A stretch of 64,000 bases of DNA. It comes from Micromonospora sp. ALFpr18c (GTDB taxonomy: Bacteria > Actinomycetota > Actinomycetes > Mycobacteriales > Micromonosporaceae). A program made the position numbers and the translations under genes. The notes beneath the pieces are model-generated. The model saw only the letters and a program-made list of their open reading frames with translations. It ran no database searches and was not told where the DNA came from. The stretch covers positions 1-64,000 of the forward strand of contig NZ_WBKR01000005.1 in assembly GCF_008868155.1 (NCBI RefSeq), in the 5' to 3' direction. Position 1 is the stretch's first letter. The number at the start of each line of letters is the position of its first letter. Below are positions 47,860-59,671 of this stretch, piece after piece.

Positions 47860-47870
47860 TGGAGGTGAAC

Positions 47871-49553
47871 ATGAACCGTGTGGACGGAGCTGGCGACCGC
47901 TACGTCGTCGGTGTCGACTACGGCACCCTGTCCGGACGAGCTCTGGTGGTCCGTGTCGGTGATGGTGCCGAGTTGGGGACCGCGGTGCACGAGTACGGCG
48001 ACGCAGTCATCAGCACGGCGCTCCCGGGAGGTCGACAACTACCCCCGGACTGGGCCCTGCAGAACCCGGAGGACTACCGCGACGTGCTGCGGTACGCCGT
48101 CCCGGCGGCGGTGTCCGCCGCGGGGGTGGACCCCGCCGCGGTGGTCGGCATCGGCATCGACTTCACCGCCTGCACGGTGCTGCCGACACTCGCCGACGGC
48201 ACCCCGCTGTGCGAGACCGCCGAGCTGCGCGACCGGCCGCACGCCTGGGTGAAGCTGTGGAAGCACCACGCCGCGCAGCCGCACGCCGACCGGATCAACG
48301 CGCTCGCCCACGAGCGGGCCGAGCCGTGGATCGGCCGGTACGGCGGCAAGATCTCCGCCGAGTGGCAGTACGCCAAGGGCCTGCAGATGCTGGAGGAGGA
48401 TCCGGAGGTCTACCACCGGGCCGAGCGCTTCGTCGAGGCGGCCGACTGGATCGTGTGGCAGCTCTGCGGCGCCGAGACCCGTAACGTCTGCACGGCCGGC
48501 TACAAGGGCATCCTGCAGGACGGCCACTATCCCTCCGAGGGCTTCCTCACGGCGCTCAACCCGGACTTCGGCGACTTCGTGTCCAAGCTGGACGGCCCGT
48601 TGCTACCTCTCGGTGCCCGAGCCGGCGCGCTCACCGCCCAGGCGGCCGCGTGGACCGGCCTGCCGGAGGGGATCGCGGTGGCCGTCGGCAACGTCGACGC
48701 GCACGTCACCGCCGCGTCCGCGCAGGCCGTTCAACCCGGCCGACTCGTCGCCATCATGGGCACCTCGACCTGTCACGTGGTCAACGGCACCGATCTCGCC
48801 GAGGTGGCCGGGATGTGCGGGGTTGTCGACGGCGGCATCAGCCCGGGCGCGTGGGGTTACGAGGCCGGGCAGAGCGGCGTCGGCGACATCTTCGGCTGGT
48901 TCGTCGAGCAGGCGGCCCCGGCCGGTGTCGCCTCGCACGAACGCCTCACCGAGCTGGCCGCCGACCAACCGGTCGGCGCGCACGGCCTGATCGCGCTGGA
49001 CTGGTGGAACGGCAACCGTTCCCTGCTGGTCAACCACGACCTCAGCGGAATGATCGTCGGAATGACCCTGGCCACCCGGCCGCAGGACATCTACCGGGCG
49101 CTGCTGGAGTCCACCGCGTACGGCACTCGGATGATCATCGAGGCGTTCGTCGACGCCGGCGTCCCCGTGAACGACCTGGTGATCGCCGGCGGCCTCACCA
49201 ACAACGCGCTGCTGATGCAGATCTACGCCGACGTGACCAGGCGGCCGCTGAACATCATCGGCTCCGCGCAGGGGCCGGCGCTGGGCTCGGCGATCCACGC
49301 GGCCGTCGCCGCCGGCGAGTACCCCTCGATCCACGAGGCGTCGCAGGCGATGGGTCGGGTGCACGAGGCCGTCTACCGGCCGGATCCCGACCGGGCGCGT
49401 GCCTACGACGCCCTGTACGCGGAGTACCGGACGCTGCACGACCACTTCGGACGCGGCGGCAACGACGTCATGCTCCGTCTCCGGGCGATCCGTAACGCGG
49501 CGGTCGAGACCGCCGCCACCAGGCACGAGACCGCGCTGGAGGTCGTCGCGTGA
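47871..49553 (+). CDS. araB: Ribulokinase AraB
   Basis: 560 aa from ATG 47871; GGAGG at 47861-47865 decides this start over GTG 47859. FGGY-family kinase that phosphorylates L-ribulose (also D-ribulose in some enzymes) at O5 with ATP. N-terminal ATPase motif VVGVDYGTLSGRALVV, then GIGIDFTACTVLPT with the substrate-binding Asp, WVKLWKHHAAQPHADRIN, the C-terminal phosphate motif IMGTSTCHVVNG and GGLTNNALLMQIYADVT. Full family length. First gene of the operon, followed by araD with a GTGA overlap. The operator and promoter lie directly upstream. Confidence 0.97.
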   Translation: MNRVDGAGDRYVVGVDYGTLSGRALVVRVGDGAELGTAVHEYGDAVISTALPGGRQLPPDWALQNPEDYRDVLRYAVPAAVSAAGVDPAAVVGIGIDFTACTVLPTLADGTPLCETAELRDRPHAWVKLWKHHAAQPHADRINALAHERAEPWIGRYGGKISAEWQYAKGLQMLEEDPEVYHRAERFVEAADWIVWQLCGAETRNVCTAGYKGILQDGHYPSEGFLTALNPDFGDFVSKLDGPLLPLGARAGALTAQAAAWTGLPEGIAVAVGNVDAHVTAASAQAVQPGRLVAIMGTSTCHVVNGTDLAEVAGMCGVVDGGISPGAWGYEAGQSGVGDIFGWFVEQAAPAGVASHERLTELAADQPVGAHGLIALDWWNGNRSLLVNHDLSGMIVGMTLATRPQDIYRALLESTAYGTRMIIEAFVDAGVPVNDLVIAGGLTNNALLMQIYADVTRRPLNIIGSAQGPALGSAIHAAVAAGEYPSIHEASQAMGRVHEAVYRPDPDRARAYDALYAEYRTLHDHFGRGGNDVMLRLRAIRNAAVETAATRHETALEVVA

Positions 49554-50242
49554 ACACCGAGGTGACCCGACAGATCCGCGAGCTGCGCGAGACCGTGGCA
49601 CGCCTGCACGCCGAGCTGACCCGCTACAGCCTGGTCGCCTGGACGTCCGGCAACGTCTCCGCGCGGGTTCCCGGCCAGGACCTCATGGTGATCAAGCCGA
49701 GCGGTGTCAGCTATGACGACCTCACGGCGGCCACCATGGTGGTGTGCGACCTCGACGGCGTCCTCGTCGAGGGGGACTTCGCCCCGTCCAGCGACACCGC
49801 GGCCCACGCCTACGTCTACCGGGCCATGCCGGAGGTCGGCGGCGTCGTCCACACGCACAGCTCGTACGCCACCGCCTGGGCGGCGTGCGGGGAGTCGATT
49901 CCCTGCCACCTCACGGCACAGGCCGACGAGTTCGGTGGGGAGATCCCGATCGGCCCGTTCGCCCTGATCGGCGGCGACGACATCGGCAAGGGCATCGTCG
50001 CCACGCTCGCCGGGCACCGCTCGCCCGCGGTGCTGATGCGTAACCACGGTGTCTTCACCATCGGCCGGGACGCCCGCGCCGCGGTCAAGGCCGCGGTCAT
50101 GTGCGAGGACGTGGCCCGTACCGCGCACCTGGCCCGTGCCCTCGGGCAGCCCGTCGAGATGGCGCAGGCCGACATCGACGCCCTCTACCACCGCTACCAG
50201 AACGTCTACGGCCAACAACCAGTCGCACCGGCGGGTTCCTGA
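49550..50242 (+). CDS. araD: L-ribulose-5-phosphate 4-epimerase AraD
   Basis: 230 aa from GTG 49550. Class II aldolase fold enzyme that converts L-ribulose 5-phosphate to D-xylulose 5-phosphate, linking arabinose to the pentose phosphate pathway. Phosphate-binding WTSGNVSARV; zinc ligands in VHTHSSYATAW (two His) and the third His in LMRNHGVFTIG. Its start overlaps the araB stop. Confidence 0.96.
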   Translation: MNTEVTRQIRELRETVARLHAELTRYSLVAWTSGNVSARVPGQDLMVIKPSGVSYDDLTAATMVVCDLDGVLVEGDFAPSSDTAAHAYVYRAMPEVGGVVHTHSSYATAWAACGESIPCHLTAQADEFGGEIPIGPFALIGGDDIGKGIVATLAGHRSPAVLMRNHGVFTIGRDARAAVKAAVMCEDVARTAHLARALGQPVEMAQADIDALYHRYQNVYGQQPVAPAGS

Positions 50243-50369
50243 CGTCCATCGGACACCCGGAACCGGTCGGTCTGCACCACCGACGCACCAGCACGCACCA
50301 CCCGCGTACGCCGCATGCGCACCTCGGCGGTTGGCGCGGTCACCCACCACACCCAGCCAAGGAGAACTG

Positions 50370-51359
50370 ATGAGAAAGATGCGAACGCAGCGCGCTGTCG
50401 CGATCCTCGCCAGCGTGTTGCTCGTCGGCGGCGTGGCGGCCTGCGGCAACAGCGACACCGGCGGCGGGTCCAAGGACGACGGCAAGATCACGATGGGCTT
50501 CTCCCAGGTCGGTGCGGAGAGCGGGTGGCGTACCGCGAACACCACCTCGATCAAGGAGTCGGCCGCCGCCGCGGGGATCGAGCTGAAGTTCGACGACGCG
50601 CAGCAGAAGCAGGAAAACCAGATCAAGGCGATCCGCAACTACATCCAGCAGAAGGTCGACGTGATCGCCTTCTCGCCGGTCGTGGAGTCCGGCTGGGACA
50701 CCGTGCTCAAGGAGGCCAAGGACGCCGGCATCCCGGTCATCCTGACCGACCGCTCGGTCGACTCGGCCGACAAGACCCTCTACAAGACGTTCCTCGGCTC
50801 GGACTTCGTCAAGGAGGGCCGGCTCGCCGGTGAGTGGCTGGTCGAGCAGAAGAAGACCGCCTCGGGCCCGGTGAACATCGTGGAGCTGCAGGGCAACACC
50901 GGCGCGGCGCCGGCGAACGACCGCAAGAAGGGCTTCGGCGAGGCGATCGCCGTCAACCCGAACCTGAAGATCATCGCTTCCCAACCGGGTGACTTCACCC
51001 GGGCGGGTGGCAAGCAGGTCATGGAGCAGTTCCTCAAGGCGAACCCGAAGATCGACGTGCTGTTCGCGCACAACGACGACATGGGTCTCGGCGCGCTCGA
51101 GGCGATCACCGCCGCCGGCAAGGTGCCGGGCAAGGACATCACCATCATCACGGTCGACGCGGTCAAGGACGGTATGCAGGCCCTCGCCGACGGCAAGTTC
51201 AACTTCATCGCGGAGTGCAGCCCGCTGCTCGGCCCGCAGCTGATGGACCTCGCCAAGAAGGTCAAGGCCGGCGAGGAGGTGCCTGCTCGGATCGAGACCG
51301 AGGAGACCACCTTCACCCAGGAGCAGGCCAAGGAAGCGCTGCCCACCCGTAAGTACTGA
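50370..51359 (+). CDS. Sugar-binding lipoprotein, YtfQ-like
   Basis: 329 aa from ATG 50370 with AAGGAG 6-7 bases upstream. Lipoprotein signal MRKMRTQRAVAILASVLLVG, lipobox VAAC. The mature part is a LacI-fold periplasmic-binding protein of the family 4 (RbsB/YtfQ) type. ITMGFSQVGAESGWRTANTTSIKESA and IAFSPVVESGWDTVLKEAKDAGIPVILTDR closely match the galactofuranose-binding protein YtfQ. Placed in an ara operon, it probably binds L-arabinose, perhaps in the furanose form (inference). An internal leader of 127 bases separates it from araD. Confidence 0.93.
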   Translation: MRKMRTQRAVAILASVLLVGGVAACGNSDTGGGSKDDGKITMGFSQVGAESGWRTANTTSIKESAAAAGIELKFDDAQQKQENQIKAIRNYIQQKVDVIAFSPVVESGWDTVLKEAKDAGIPVILTDRSVDSADKTLYKTFLGSDFVKEGRLAGEWLVEQKKTASGPVNIVELQGNTGAAPANDRKKGFGEAIAVNPNLKIIASQPGDFTRAGGKQVMEQFLKANPKIDVLFAHNDDMGLGALEAITAAGKVPGKDITIITVDAVKDGMQALADGKFNFIAECSPLLGPQLMDLAKKVKAGEEVPARIETEETTFTQEQAKEALPTRKY

Positions 51360-51545
51360 TCGACGCCGGGGTCGCCGCGCACGCGTGGCGGCCCCGCCGC
51401 GTCGTCGCCCTTGCCCACAACGGACCGGGCATGGCCGCGACCATCCCCGTACCCGCCCGCCCGGACGATCCGCTGGGACGACCGGGCGGGCGCACGGGAG
51501 CGCAGCGGCCCTTCCGTGTCGACAACCCAGAAGAGGTCTGATGGG

Positions 51546-53083
<1,538 letters not shown>

Positions 53084-53087
<4 letters not shown>

Positions 53088-54154
53088 ACGCCACCATGGG
53101 CCGCTACCGGGCGGTGACCGGTCACCGGCTGTTCTGGCCCGCGGCCGTGCTGGTTGTCATGCTCGCCGCGAACACGATCTACCGGCCCGGATTCCTGTCG
53201 ATCGAACTCAAGGACGGGCACCTGTACGGCTCGCCGATCGACATCCTGCGGCTGAGCGCGCCGCTGATCCTCGTCGCGCTGGGCATGACCCTGGTCATCT
53301 CGACCGGCGGCATCGACCTGTCGGTCGGCTCGGTGTGCGCGATCAGTGGTGCGATCGCCTGCATGTACATCAGCAAGCAGTCCGACCAGAACAGCCTCGC
53401 CGTGGTGCTGACCGCCCTCGCGATGGCGTTGGGGGTCGCGCTGGTGCTCGGCGCGTGGAACGGGGTGCTGGTGGCCGTGATCGGGATCCAACCGATCATC
53501 GCCACCCTGATCCTGATGGTGGCCGGCCGGGGCCTCGCCCAGCTGATCACCCAGGGCCAGATCATCACCATCAACTCGGAGCCGTTTCGGGCGATCGGGC
53601 TGGGTCACCTGTTGACCCTGCCACTGGCCATCTTCATCGCCCTCGCCGCGGCCCTGCTGGTCGCCGCGTTCACCCGCCGTACCGCGCTCGGGATGATCGT
53701 CGAATCGGTGGGCGGTAACGCCGAGGCGAGCCGGCTGGCCGGCATCCGCTCCGGCCGGGTCATCTTCCTGGCGTACGTGCTCAGCGCCGCGTGCGCCGCG
53801 ATCGCGGGCTTCATGATGACGGCCAACGTGTCCAGTGCCGACGGGAACGCCGTCGGCCTCTGGGTGGAGCTGGACGCCATCCTCGCGGTCGTCATCGGCG
53901 GCACGTCCCTCGCGGGCGGCCGGTTCTTCCTCAGCGGCACGATCATCGGCGCGCTGATCATCCAGACCCTGACCACCACGGTGTACGCCATGGACATCTC
54001 ACCGCAGACCTCGCTGCTGTTCAAAGCGGTCGTCGTCATCGCCGTCTGCCTCATCCAGGCGCCGGCCTTCCGGGCCCGGTTCGTCCGCCGTCGGCGCAAC
54101 GTCGCGACGCCCAACGCCATCGCCGACAAGCCGAAGGAGCAGGTGCCGGCATGA
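53084..54154 (+). CDS. Sugar ABC transporter permease, YtfT type
   Basis: 356 aa with 8-10 membrane helices and the BPD_transp_2 signature ([27 protein letters not shown]). Also [25 protein letters not shown] and [20 protein letters not shown]. First of two permeases that form a heterodimer, as in the galactofuranose YtfT-YjfF pair. Overlaps the next gene by ATGA (54151-54154). Confidence 0.94.
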
Positions 54155-55140
54155 CCACTGGATCGCTCACCGCTGGTCGTGCCCGGTTCCGGCTGCCGAG
54201 ACGGCAGATACCGGTCCTGGCCACGCTCGCCCTGCTGCTGGTCATGTACGGCATCGGTGTGTCGCAGTACACGGCGTTCTCCAACGTGCAGGTCATCTTC
54301 AACGTCTTCATCGACAACGGGTTCCTGCTCGTGGTCGCGATCGGGATGACCTTCGTGATCCTGACCGGCGGCATCGACCTGTCGGTCGGGTCGGTCGTCG
54401 CCATGACGGCGATGGTGTCGGCCTGGCTGCTCCAGGAGGGTCTGCCGGCGGCACTGGTGCTCGTCATCGCCCTGCTCATCGGTCCGACGCTCGGCCTGCT
54501 GATGGGCTGCGCCATCCATTTCTTCGAGATCCAGCCGTTCATCGTGACGCTCGCCGGGATGTTCTTCGCCCGCGGGATGTGCACGTTCATCTCCGGCTCG
54601 TCCATCCCGATCACCGACGGGTTCTGGACCAGGATGTCGCAGGAGCGGATCGGCGACCCGCGGGGCAACTTCGTCTCGATCAGCGTCCTGATCGCCTTCG
54701 TCGTGGTCCTCGTCGCCGCGTACACGCTGGCCTACACCCGGCTGGGGCGCAACGTGTACGCGATCGGCGGCAACCCCCAGTCGGCCCTGCTGATGGGCCT
54801 GCCGGTGGGGCGTACCCGGATCGCCGTCTACACGATCAGCGGTCTGTGTTCCGCGATCGGCGGGATCCTGCTGTCCTTCTACACCCTGTCCGGCGCGCCC
54901 CTGATCGCCGTCGGCATGGAGTTGGACGTCATCGCCGCCGTCGTCATCGGAGGCACCGTGCTCACCGGCGGCTCGGGTTACGTCTTCGGCACGGTGCTCG
55001 GCGTCCTGGTCCTGGGCGTGATCCAAACGCTCATCACCTTCGACGGGAGTCTCAACTCCTGGTGGACCAAGATCGTGATCGGCGGCCTGCTCTTCGCGTT
55101 CATCCTCCTCCAACGCCTCATCGGAATCCGTTACAAGTGA
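54151..55140 (+). CDS. Sugar ABC transporter permease, YjfF type
   Basis: 329 aa. BPD_transp_2 motif [30 protein letters not shown], later [22 protein letters not shown] and [20 protein letters not shown]. It resembles YjfF of the galactofuranose importer, supporting the heterodimeric YtfQRT-YjfF assignment. The stop lies 26 bases before araA. Confidence 0.94.
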   Translation: MTTGSLTAGRARFRLPRRQIPVLATLALLLVMYGIGVSQYTAFSNVQVIFNVFIDNGFLLVVAIGMTFVILTGGIDLSVGSVVAMTAMVSAWLLQEGLPAALVLVIALLIGPTLGLLMGCAIHFFEIQPFIVTLAGMFFARGMCTFISGSSIPITDGFWTRMSQERIGDPRGNFVSISVLIAFVVVLVAAYTLAYTRLGRNVYAIGGNPQSALLMGLPVGRTRIAVYTISGLCSAIGGILLSFYTLSGAPLIAVGMELDVIAAVVIGGTVLTGGSGYVFGTVLGVLVLGVIQTLITFDGSLNSWWTKIVIGGLLFAFILLQRLIGIRYK

Positions 55141-55166
55141 CCGCCCCTCTCGCGGAAGGCAACCCC

Positions 55167-56669
55167 ATGGCACCACACATCGAACCCGAGATCTGGTTCC
55201 TCACCGGCAGCCAAGGCATGTACGGCGAGGAGACGCTCCGGCAGGTCGCCGAGCAGTCCCGCCAGATCGCGGCCGCGCTCGACGACTCGCCGCAGATACC
55301 CGCCCGCGTGGTCTGGAAGCCCGTCCTGACCAACAGTGGTGAGATCCTGCAGGTCTGCCGGGACGCCGCCGCCCAGGGCGCTGTCGGGGTCATCGCGTGG
55401 ATGCACACCTTCTCCCCGGCGAAGATGTGGATCGCCGGTCTGGACGCGCTGCAGACGCCGCTGCTGCACCTGCACACCCAGGCCAATGTCCTGTTGCCGT
55501 GGAACGACATCGACATGGACTTCATGAACCTGAACCAGGCCGCGCACGGCGACCGCGAGTTCGGGTACATCCAGACCCGTCTCGGTGTCGCCCGCAAGAC
55601 GGTGGCCGGGCACGTCAGCGACCCGCGGGTCAGCGCCCGGGTCGGTGCGTGGGCCCGCGCCGCGCTCGGCTGGTCGGCGATGCGGTCGTTGCGCCTGGCC
55701 CGCTTCGGCGACAACATGCGCGACGTGGCGGTGACCGAGGGCGACAAGGTCGAGGCGGAGCTGCGCTTCGGCGTCTCGGTCAACACCTACGGCGTCAACG
55801 ACCTGGTCGAGGTGGTCGGCGAGGTCACCGACGCGCAGGTGGACGAGCTCGTCAAGGAGTACGAGGACACCTACCGCGTCGTGCCGGAGCTGCTCTCCTC
55901 GGGTGAGCGGCACGACTCCCTGCGCTACGCGGCGCGCCTGGAACTCGGCATGCGCGCCTTCCTGGACGCGGGCGGCTTCCGGGCCTTCACCACGAACTTC
56001 GAGGACCTCGGTGGTCTGCGTCAGCTGCCGGGCATCGCCGTGCAGCGGCTGATGGCCGACGGCTACGGCTTCGGTGGTGAGGGCGACTGGAAGACGTCTG
56101 TGCTGGTCCGGACCCTCAAGGCGATGTCGGTGGGGGTAGAGGGCGGCACGTCGTTCATGGAGGACTACACCTACGACCTCACCCCGGGCGAGGAACTGGT
56201 GCTCGGTGCCCACATGCTGGAGGTCTGTCCGACCATCGCGTCCGGCGTGCCGAACGTGGAGATTCATCCGCTGAGCATCGGCGGGCGGGAGGACCCGGTC
56301 CGGCTCGTCTTCGACGCCGCGCCCGGTCCGGCGGTGGTGCTGGGGCTGGCCGACATGGGGGAGCGTTTCCGGCTCGTGGCCAACGAGATCGACGTGGTCG
56401 CTCCGCCCCAGCCGCTGCGCCGGCTGCCGGTGGCCCGCGCCGTCTGGCGGCCGCGACCCGACCTGCCGGGCTCGGCCGAGGCGTGGATCACCGCTGGCGC
56501 ACCGCATCACACCGTGCTGTCCCAGGCGGTGGGTGTGGAGGAGTTGCACGACCTGGCCGAGATGAGCCGGACCGAACTCGTCGTCATCGACGCCGACACG
56601 CAGCCCCGCCGCTTCGCCGACGAGATCCGCTGGAACCAGGCCTACTACCGGTTGGCCCGCGGTTTCTGA
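55167..56669 (+). CDS. araA: L-arabinose isomerase AraA
   Basis: 500 aa, the same length as the E. coli enzyme. It interconverts L-arabinose and L-ribulose with Mn2+. N-terminal [24 protein letters not shown]. Metal-ligand regions: EDYTYDL and GEGDWKTS (Glu), [17 protein letters not shown] (His) and [12 protein letters not shown] (His). ATG 55167 with GGAAGG upstream. It closes the araB-D-importer-A operon, followed by a terminator at 56794. Confidence 0.97.
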   Translation: MAPHIEPEIWFLTGSQGMYGEETLRQVAEQSRQIAAALDDSPQIPARVVWKPVLTNSGEILQVCRDAAAQGAVGVIAWMHTFSPAKMWIAGLDALQTPLLHLHTQANVLLPWNDIDMDFMNLNQAAHGDREFGYIQTRLGVARKTVAGHVSDPRVSARVGAWARAALGWSAMRSLRLARFGDNMRDVAVTEGDKVEAELRFGVSVNTYGVNDLVEVVGEVTDAQVDELVKEYEDTYRVVPELLSSGERHDSLRYAARLELGMRAFLDAGGFRAFTTNFEDLGGLRQLPGIAVQRLMADGYGFGGEGDWKTSVLVRTLKAMSVGVEGGTSFMEDYTYDLTPGEELVLGAHMLEVCPTIASGVPNVEIHPLSIGGREDPVRLVFDAAPGPAVVLGLADMGERFRLVANEIDVVAPPQPLRRLPVARAVWRPRPDLPGSAEAWITAGAPHHTVLSQAVGVEELHDLAEMSRTELVVIDADTQPRRFADEIRWNQAYYRLARGF

Positions 56670-56793
56670 GGGCGCGGCTGGCGCACCGGCCTGACCGACT
56701 CCGGCGCGCTGGCCCCGGGGGGTCCGTCTGCCCTGGACGCCCTGGCATCCGGACAGCCGAGTCGCCCCGTGTGAGTCCCCGCCTCCAGTTGCA

Positions 56794-56832
56794 GCGAAGC
56801 GTCCGCCCCCGGTTCGGGGGCGGGCGCTTCGC
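56794..56832 (+). terminator. Terminator of the ara operon
   Basis: 17-bp stem with one G-U wobble (56794-56810 with 56816-56832) and a 5-base loop (GGTTC), 125 bases after the araA stop. Confidence 0.85.
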
Positions 56833-56968
56833 GCTTGTCGCGGTCGCCGGTGTCTCGTGATCGTTGGCAGCTGAGCGACCCGACACGCCGCGCACCGCGC
56901 TGCCGAGGTGCCACAGATCGTCGCGCCGATCCCGTGTGGCCAGCCCAGGCGCTGCCGGATGTTTCGGC

Positions 56969-56996
56969 TTGACTACGGTCATGTTATCGATAACAT
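56969..56996 (+). promoter_or_regulatory. GH43 promoter with overlapping operator
   Basis: -35 TTGACT (56969-56974), 16-base spacer and -10 TAACAT (56991-56996). The perfect palindrome ATGTTATCGATAACAT (56981-56996) covers the spacer and -10. The implied leader to the ATG at 57182 is about 180 bases. Confidence 0.75.
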
Positions 56997-57089
56997 TAAA
57001 CATCTATCGAGTTCGATGCTTCCGTCAAGCAGGTCTGGTCCACGCCTTCCCGTCGAGGTCGGCTGGCCCCAGCGGCCTGGCGAGAAGGC

Positions 57090-57103
57090 TGTTAGCGATC
57101 ACA
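57090..57103 (+). promoter_or_regulatory. Second operator in the GH43 leader
   Basis: TGTTAGCGATCACA, a variant of the TGTKAnCGnTAACA motif, about 110 bases downstream of the promoter operator, where it could act as a roadblock or looping partner. Confidence 0.5.
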
Positions 57104-57181
57104 TTGACGGTCCATTGAGTCGACCGGCGATGCGGATGCCGGCCCGGAACGTCCGGCACCTCAGGCCAGCGAAGGAGGATC

Positions 57182-59278
57182 ATGTTTTCCATCGGTCGGG
57201 TTCCCCGGGGCGCGCCACGCCGGCGCGGGTGGATGTCGCGACTCGTGGTCGCCGCGATGGCGGTGGTGGTCGGCGGCGCGGCCGCGGCCGTCGCCCCGTC
57301 GCCCGCGTCGGCCGCGACGGTGGACACCAGTGCCTGGTACGTGCTGGTGAACCGCAACAGCGGCAAGGCGCTGGACGTCTACAACCAGGCGACGAACGAC
57401 GGCGCGCGCATCACCCAGTGGGCGCGCAACGACGGCGCCTGGCAGCAGTGGCAGTTCGTGGACTCCGGTGGGGGCAACTACCGGCTCAGGTCGCGCCACT
57501 CGGGCAAGGTGCTCGACGTCTACAACTTCTCGACCGCCAACGGCGCGTCGATCGTGCAGTGGGCCGACGGCAACGGGACCAACCAGCAGTTCCGGCTGGC
57601 CGACTCGGCCGGCGGCTACGTCCGGTTGATCAACCGGAACAGCAACAGGGTGATGGAGGTGCAGGGCGCCTCGACCGCCGACGGCGGCAACATCGTGCAG
57701 TACGACGACTGGGGCGGCACCAACCAGCAGTGGCAACTCGTGCAGGTCGGCGGGACCACCCCGCCGCCGTCGGGCGGCACGCCGTACTCGAATCCGGTCG
57801 TCTGGCAGGACTTCGCCGACGTCGACATCATCCGGGTGGACAACGCCTACTACCTGTCGGCGTCCACCATGCACTACTCGCCGGGCGCGCCGGTGCTGCG
57901 CTCATACGACCTGGTGAACTGGGAGTTCGCCGGGCACTCCGTACCCCGGCTCGAGTTCGGGTCGAAGTACGACATGAGTGGCGGTAACGCGTACGTCGAC
58001 GGGATCTGGGCGTCGACGCTGAACTACCGGCCGAGCAACCGGACGTACTACTGGGCCGGGTGCATCGACTTCGCGCAGACCCACATCTACACCGCGTCCG
58101 CCGTCGACGGCACGTGGAGCAAGCACACCACCATCCCCAACTGCTACTACGACGCCGGGATGCTGATCGACGACAACGACACCATGTACGTGGCATACGG
58201 CAACGGCACCATCAGCGTCGCGCAGCTGTCCGCCGACGGGAAGTCGCAGGTCCGCGCCCAGCAGGTGTACCAGACGCCGTCGAGCATCGGGACGCTGGAG
58301 GGCACCCGGTTCTACAAGCGCAACGGCGCCTACTACATCTGGCTCACCCGGCCGGCCAACGGCCAGTACGTGCTGAAGTCGACGAACGGCCCCTTTGGCC
58401 CGTACGAGCAGCGTCAGGTGCTGCTCAACCTGCCCGGCCCGATCTCCGGTGGCGGCGTGCCACACCAGGGTGGACTGGTGCAGACCCAGAACGGCGACTG
58501 GTACTACATGGCCTTCGTCGACGCGTACCCCGGTGGTCGGATGCCGGCCATGGCCCCGATCACCTGGACCGGCGACGGCTGGCCCGTGCTGCAGACCGTC
58601 AACGGGGCGTGGGGCAGCTCCTACCCGCGACCGAACCTGCCCGCGGCACCGCGGGCGGTGAAACCGCTCACCGGCACCGACACGTTCGCCGGCGCCACCC
58701 TCGGCCCGCAGTGGGAGTGGAACCACAACCCGGACAACAGCCGGTGGTCGGTCAACAACGGGCTGAACCTGCAGACCGCCACCGTCACCGGCGACCTGTA
58801 CGCCGCGCGCAACACGTTGACGCACCGGATCCAGGGCCCCACCTCCACCGCCACCATCGAGCTGGACTACTCCACCATGCGCGACGGTGACCGCACCGGC
58901 CTGGCGGTGCTGCGCAACTCGTCCGCCTGGATCGGGGTCCGGCGCGACAACGGCTCGACGAGGCTGGTCATGCAGAACGGCCTCACGATGGACGGCAACT
59001 GGAACACCACCAGCACCGGCAGCGAGGTGGCGAGCACCGCCGTCTCCGGTGGCCGGATCTGGTTGCGGGCCAACGCCGACATCAGACCCGGGTCCGGTCG
59101 GCAGGCCCGCTTCTCGTACAGCACCGACGGCGTGAACTTCACCTCGTTCGGCAACGCCCTGACCCTCGCCAACAACTGGCAGTTCTTCATGGGCTACCGG
59201 TTCGCCATCTTCAACCACGCCACGCAGGCGCTCGGTGGCGCGGTCACGGTGCGCCGATTCGATCTCACGACACCGTGA
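57182..59278 (+). CDS. Secreted GH43 arabinosidase/xylosidase with N-terminal ricin-B domain
   Basis: 698 aa from ATG 57182 with AAGGAGG upstream. Signal peptide to about residue 45 (SPASA). A ricin-B/CBM13 trefoil at about 50-190 has three ALDVYNQAT/VLDVYNFST-type repeats. A Pro/Gly linker leads to a five-bladed GH43 propeller (about 200-490), with base Asp in the NPVVWQDFADVDIIRV region, Asp in CYYDAGMLIDDND and general acid Glu373 in TLEGTRFYKRNGAYYIW. The C-terminal concanavalin-like sandwich (about 500-698, TGTDTFAGATLGPQWEWNHNPD) is as in the GH43 beta-xylosidase type. Context indicates arabinan or arabinoxylan; arabinofuranosidase versus xylosidase activity is not decided by sequence. 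Confidence 0.92.
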   Translation: MFSIGRVPRGAPRRRGWMSRLVVAAMAVVVGGAAAAVAPSPASAATVDTSAWYVLVNRNSGKALDVYNQATNDGARITQWARNDGAWQQWQFVDSGGGNYRLRSRHSGKVLDVYNFSTANGASIVQWADGNGTNQQFRLADSAGGYVRLINRNSNRVMEVQGASTADGGNIVQYDDWGGTNQQWQLVQVGGTTPPPSGGTPYSNPVVWQDFADVDIIRVDNAYYLSASTMHYSPGAPVLRSYDLVNWEFAGHSVPRLEFGSKYDMSGGNAYVDGIWASTLNYRPSNRTYYWAGCIDFAQTHIYTASAVDGTWSKHTTIPNCYYDAGMLIDDNDTMYVAYGNGTISVAQLSADGKSQVRAQQVYQTPSSIGTLEGTRFYKRNGAYYIWLTRPANGQYVLKSTNGPFGPYEQRQVLLNLPGPISGGGVPHQGGLVQTQNGDWYYMAFVDAYPGGRMPAMAPITWTGDGWPVLQTVNGAWGSSYPRPNLPAAPRAVKPLTGTDTFAGATLGPQWEWNHNPDNSRWSVNNGLNLQTATVTGDLYAARNTLTHRIQGPTSTATIELDYSTMRDGDRTGLAVLRNSSAWIGVRRDNGSTRLVMQNGLTMDGNWNTTSTGSEVASTAVSGGRIWLRANADIRPGSGRQARFSYSTDGVNFTSFGNALTLANNWQFFMGYRFAIFNHATQALGGAVTVRRFDLTTP

Positions 59279-59671
59279 CACCAGTCACAGGACGACCGGT
59301 GGACCGGTGGTGGGCCTGACCGCGTACCCGCCCGGCAGGTGAAGCCCACGTCACCGCGACGTACCGCCGCCGGCCTGCTCCATGCCCTGTCCCCGGGGCG
59401 TGCGGCGGGCCGGCGGTCGCGTCCGGCGGGCGCCGCACGCCGGATCCCGTGTGCCCGCTTGAGGAGTACGCCGCGAAAGCGTCGCGGATGTTCCCTTCGC
59501 GCCGCACGCCGCGCCGCTGTCGGGGGCCGTGGCTGGCGTAGACTGTCGGCGATCCAGCGCTGGTCACCTGGGATTCAGCACCAACGTGGTGGCTGAGCGA
59601 GGGGATCGGGCCGGGCCGCTCCAGTCGACGTCGGCGGGGCCGCGGGCCGGAGATGTAGCGGGGGGAGTGAA
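59279..59671. other. Intergenic region before the second LacI gene
   Basis: 393 bases. I see no operator of either family and no strong terminator; a possible -10 TAGACT lies near 59535. The only clear element is the GGGGGAG ribosome-binding site before ATG 59672. Confidence 0.5.

Larger units (their letters stand above)
47298..47870. other. Regulatory intergenic region between the exporter and araB operons
   Basis: 573 bases without a plausible gene. It holds a terminator (47332-47363), two operator-like palindromes far upstream (47430-47443 and 47559-47578) and the araB promoter with its own operator (47816-47859). The short open frames show no protein signature. Confidence 0.7.
56670..57181. 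other. Intergenic region between araA and the GH43 gene
   Basis: 512 bases. It holds a terminator (56794-56832), the GH43 promoter with operator (56969-56996), a second operator in the leader (57090-57103) and the ribosome-binding site AAGGAGG just before 57182. No gene seen. Confidence 0.7.
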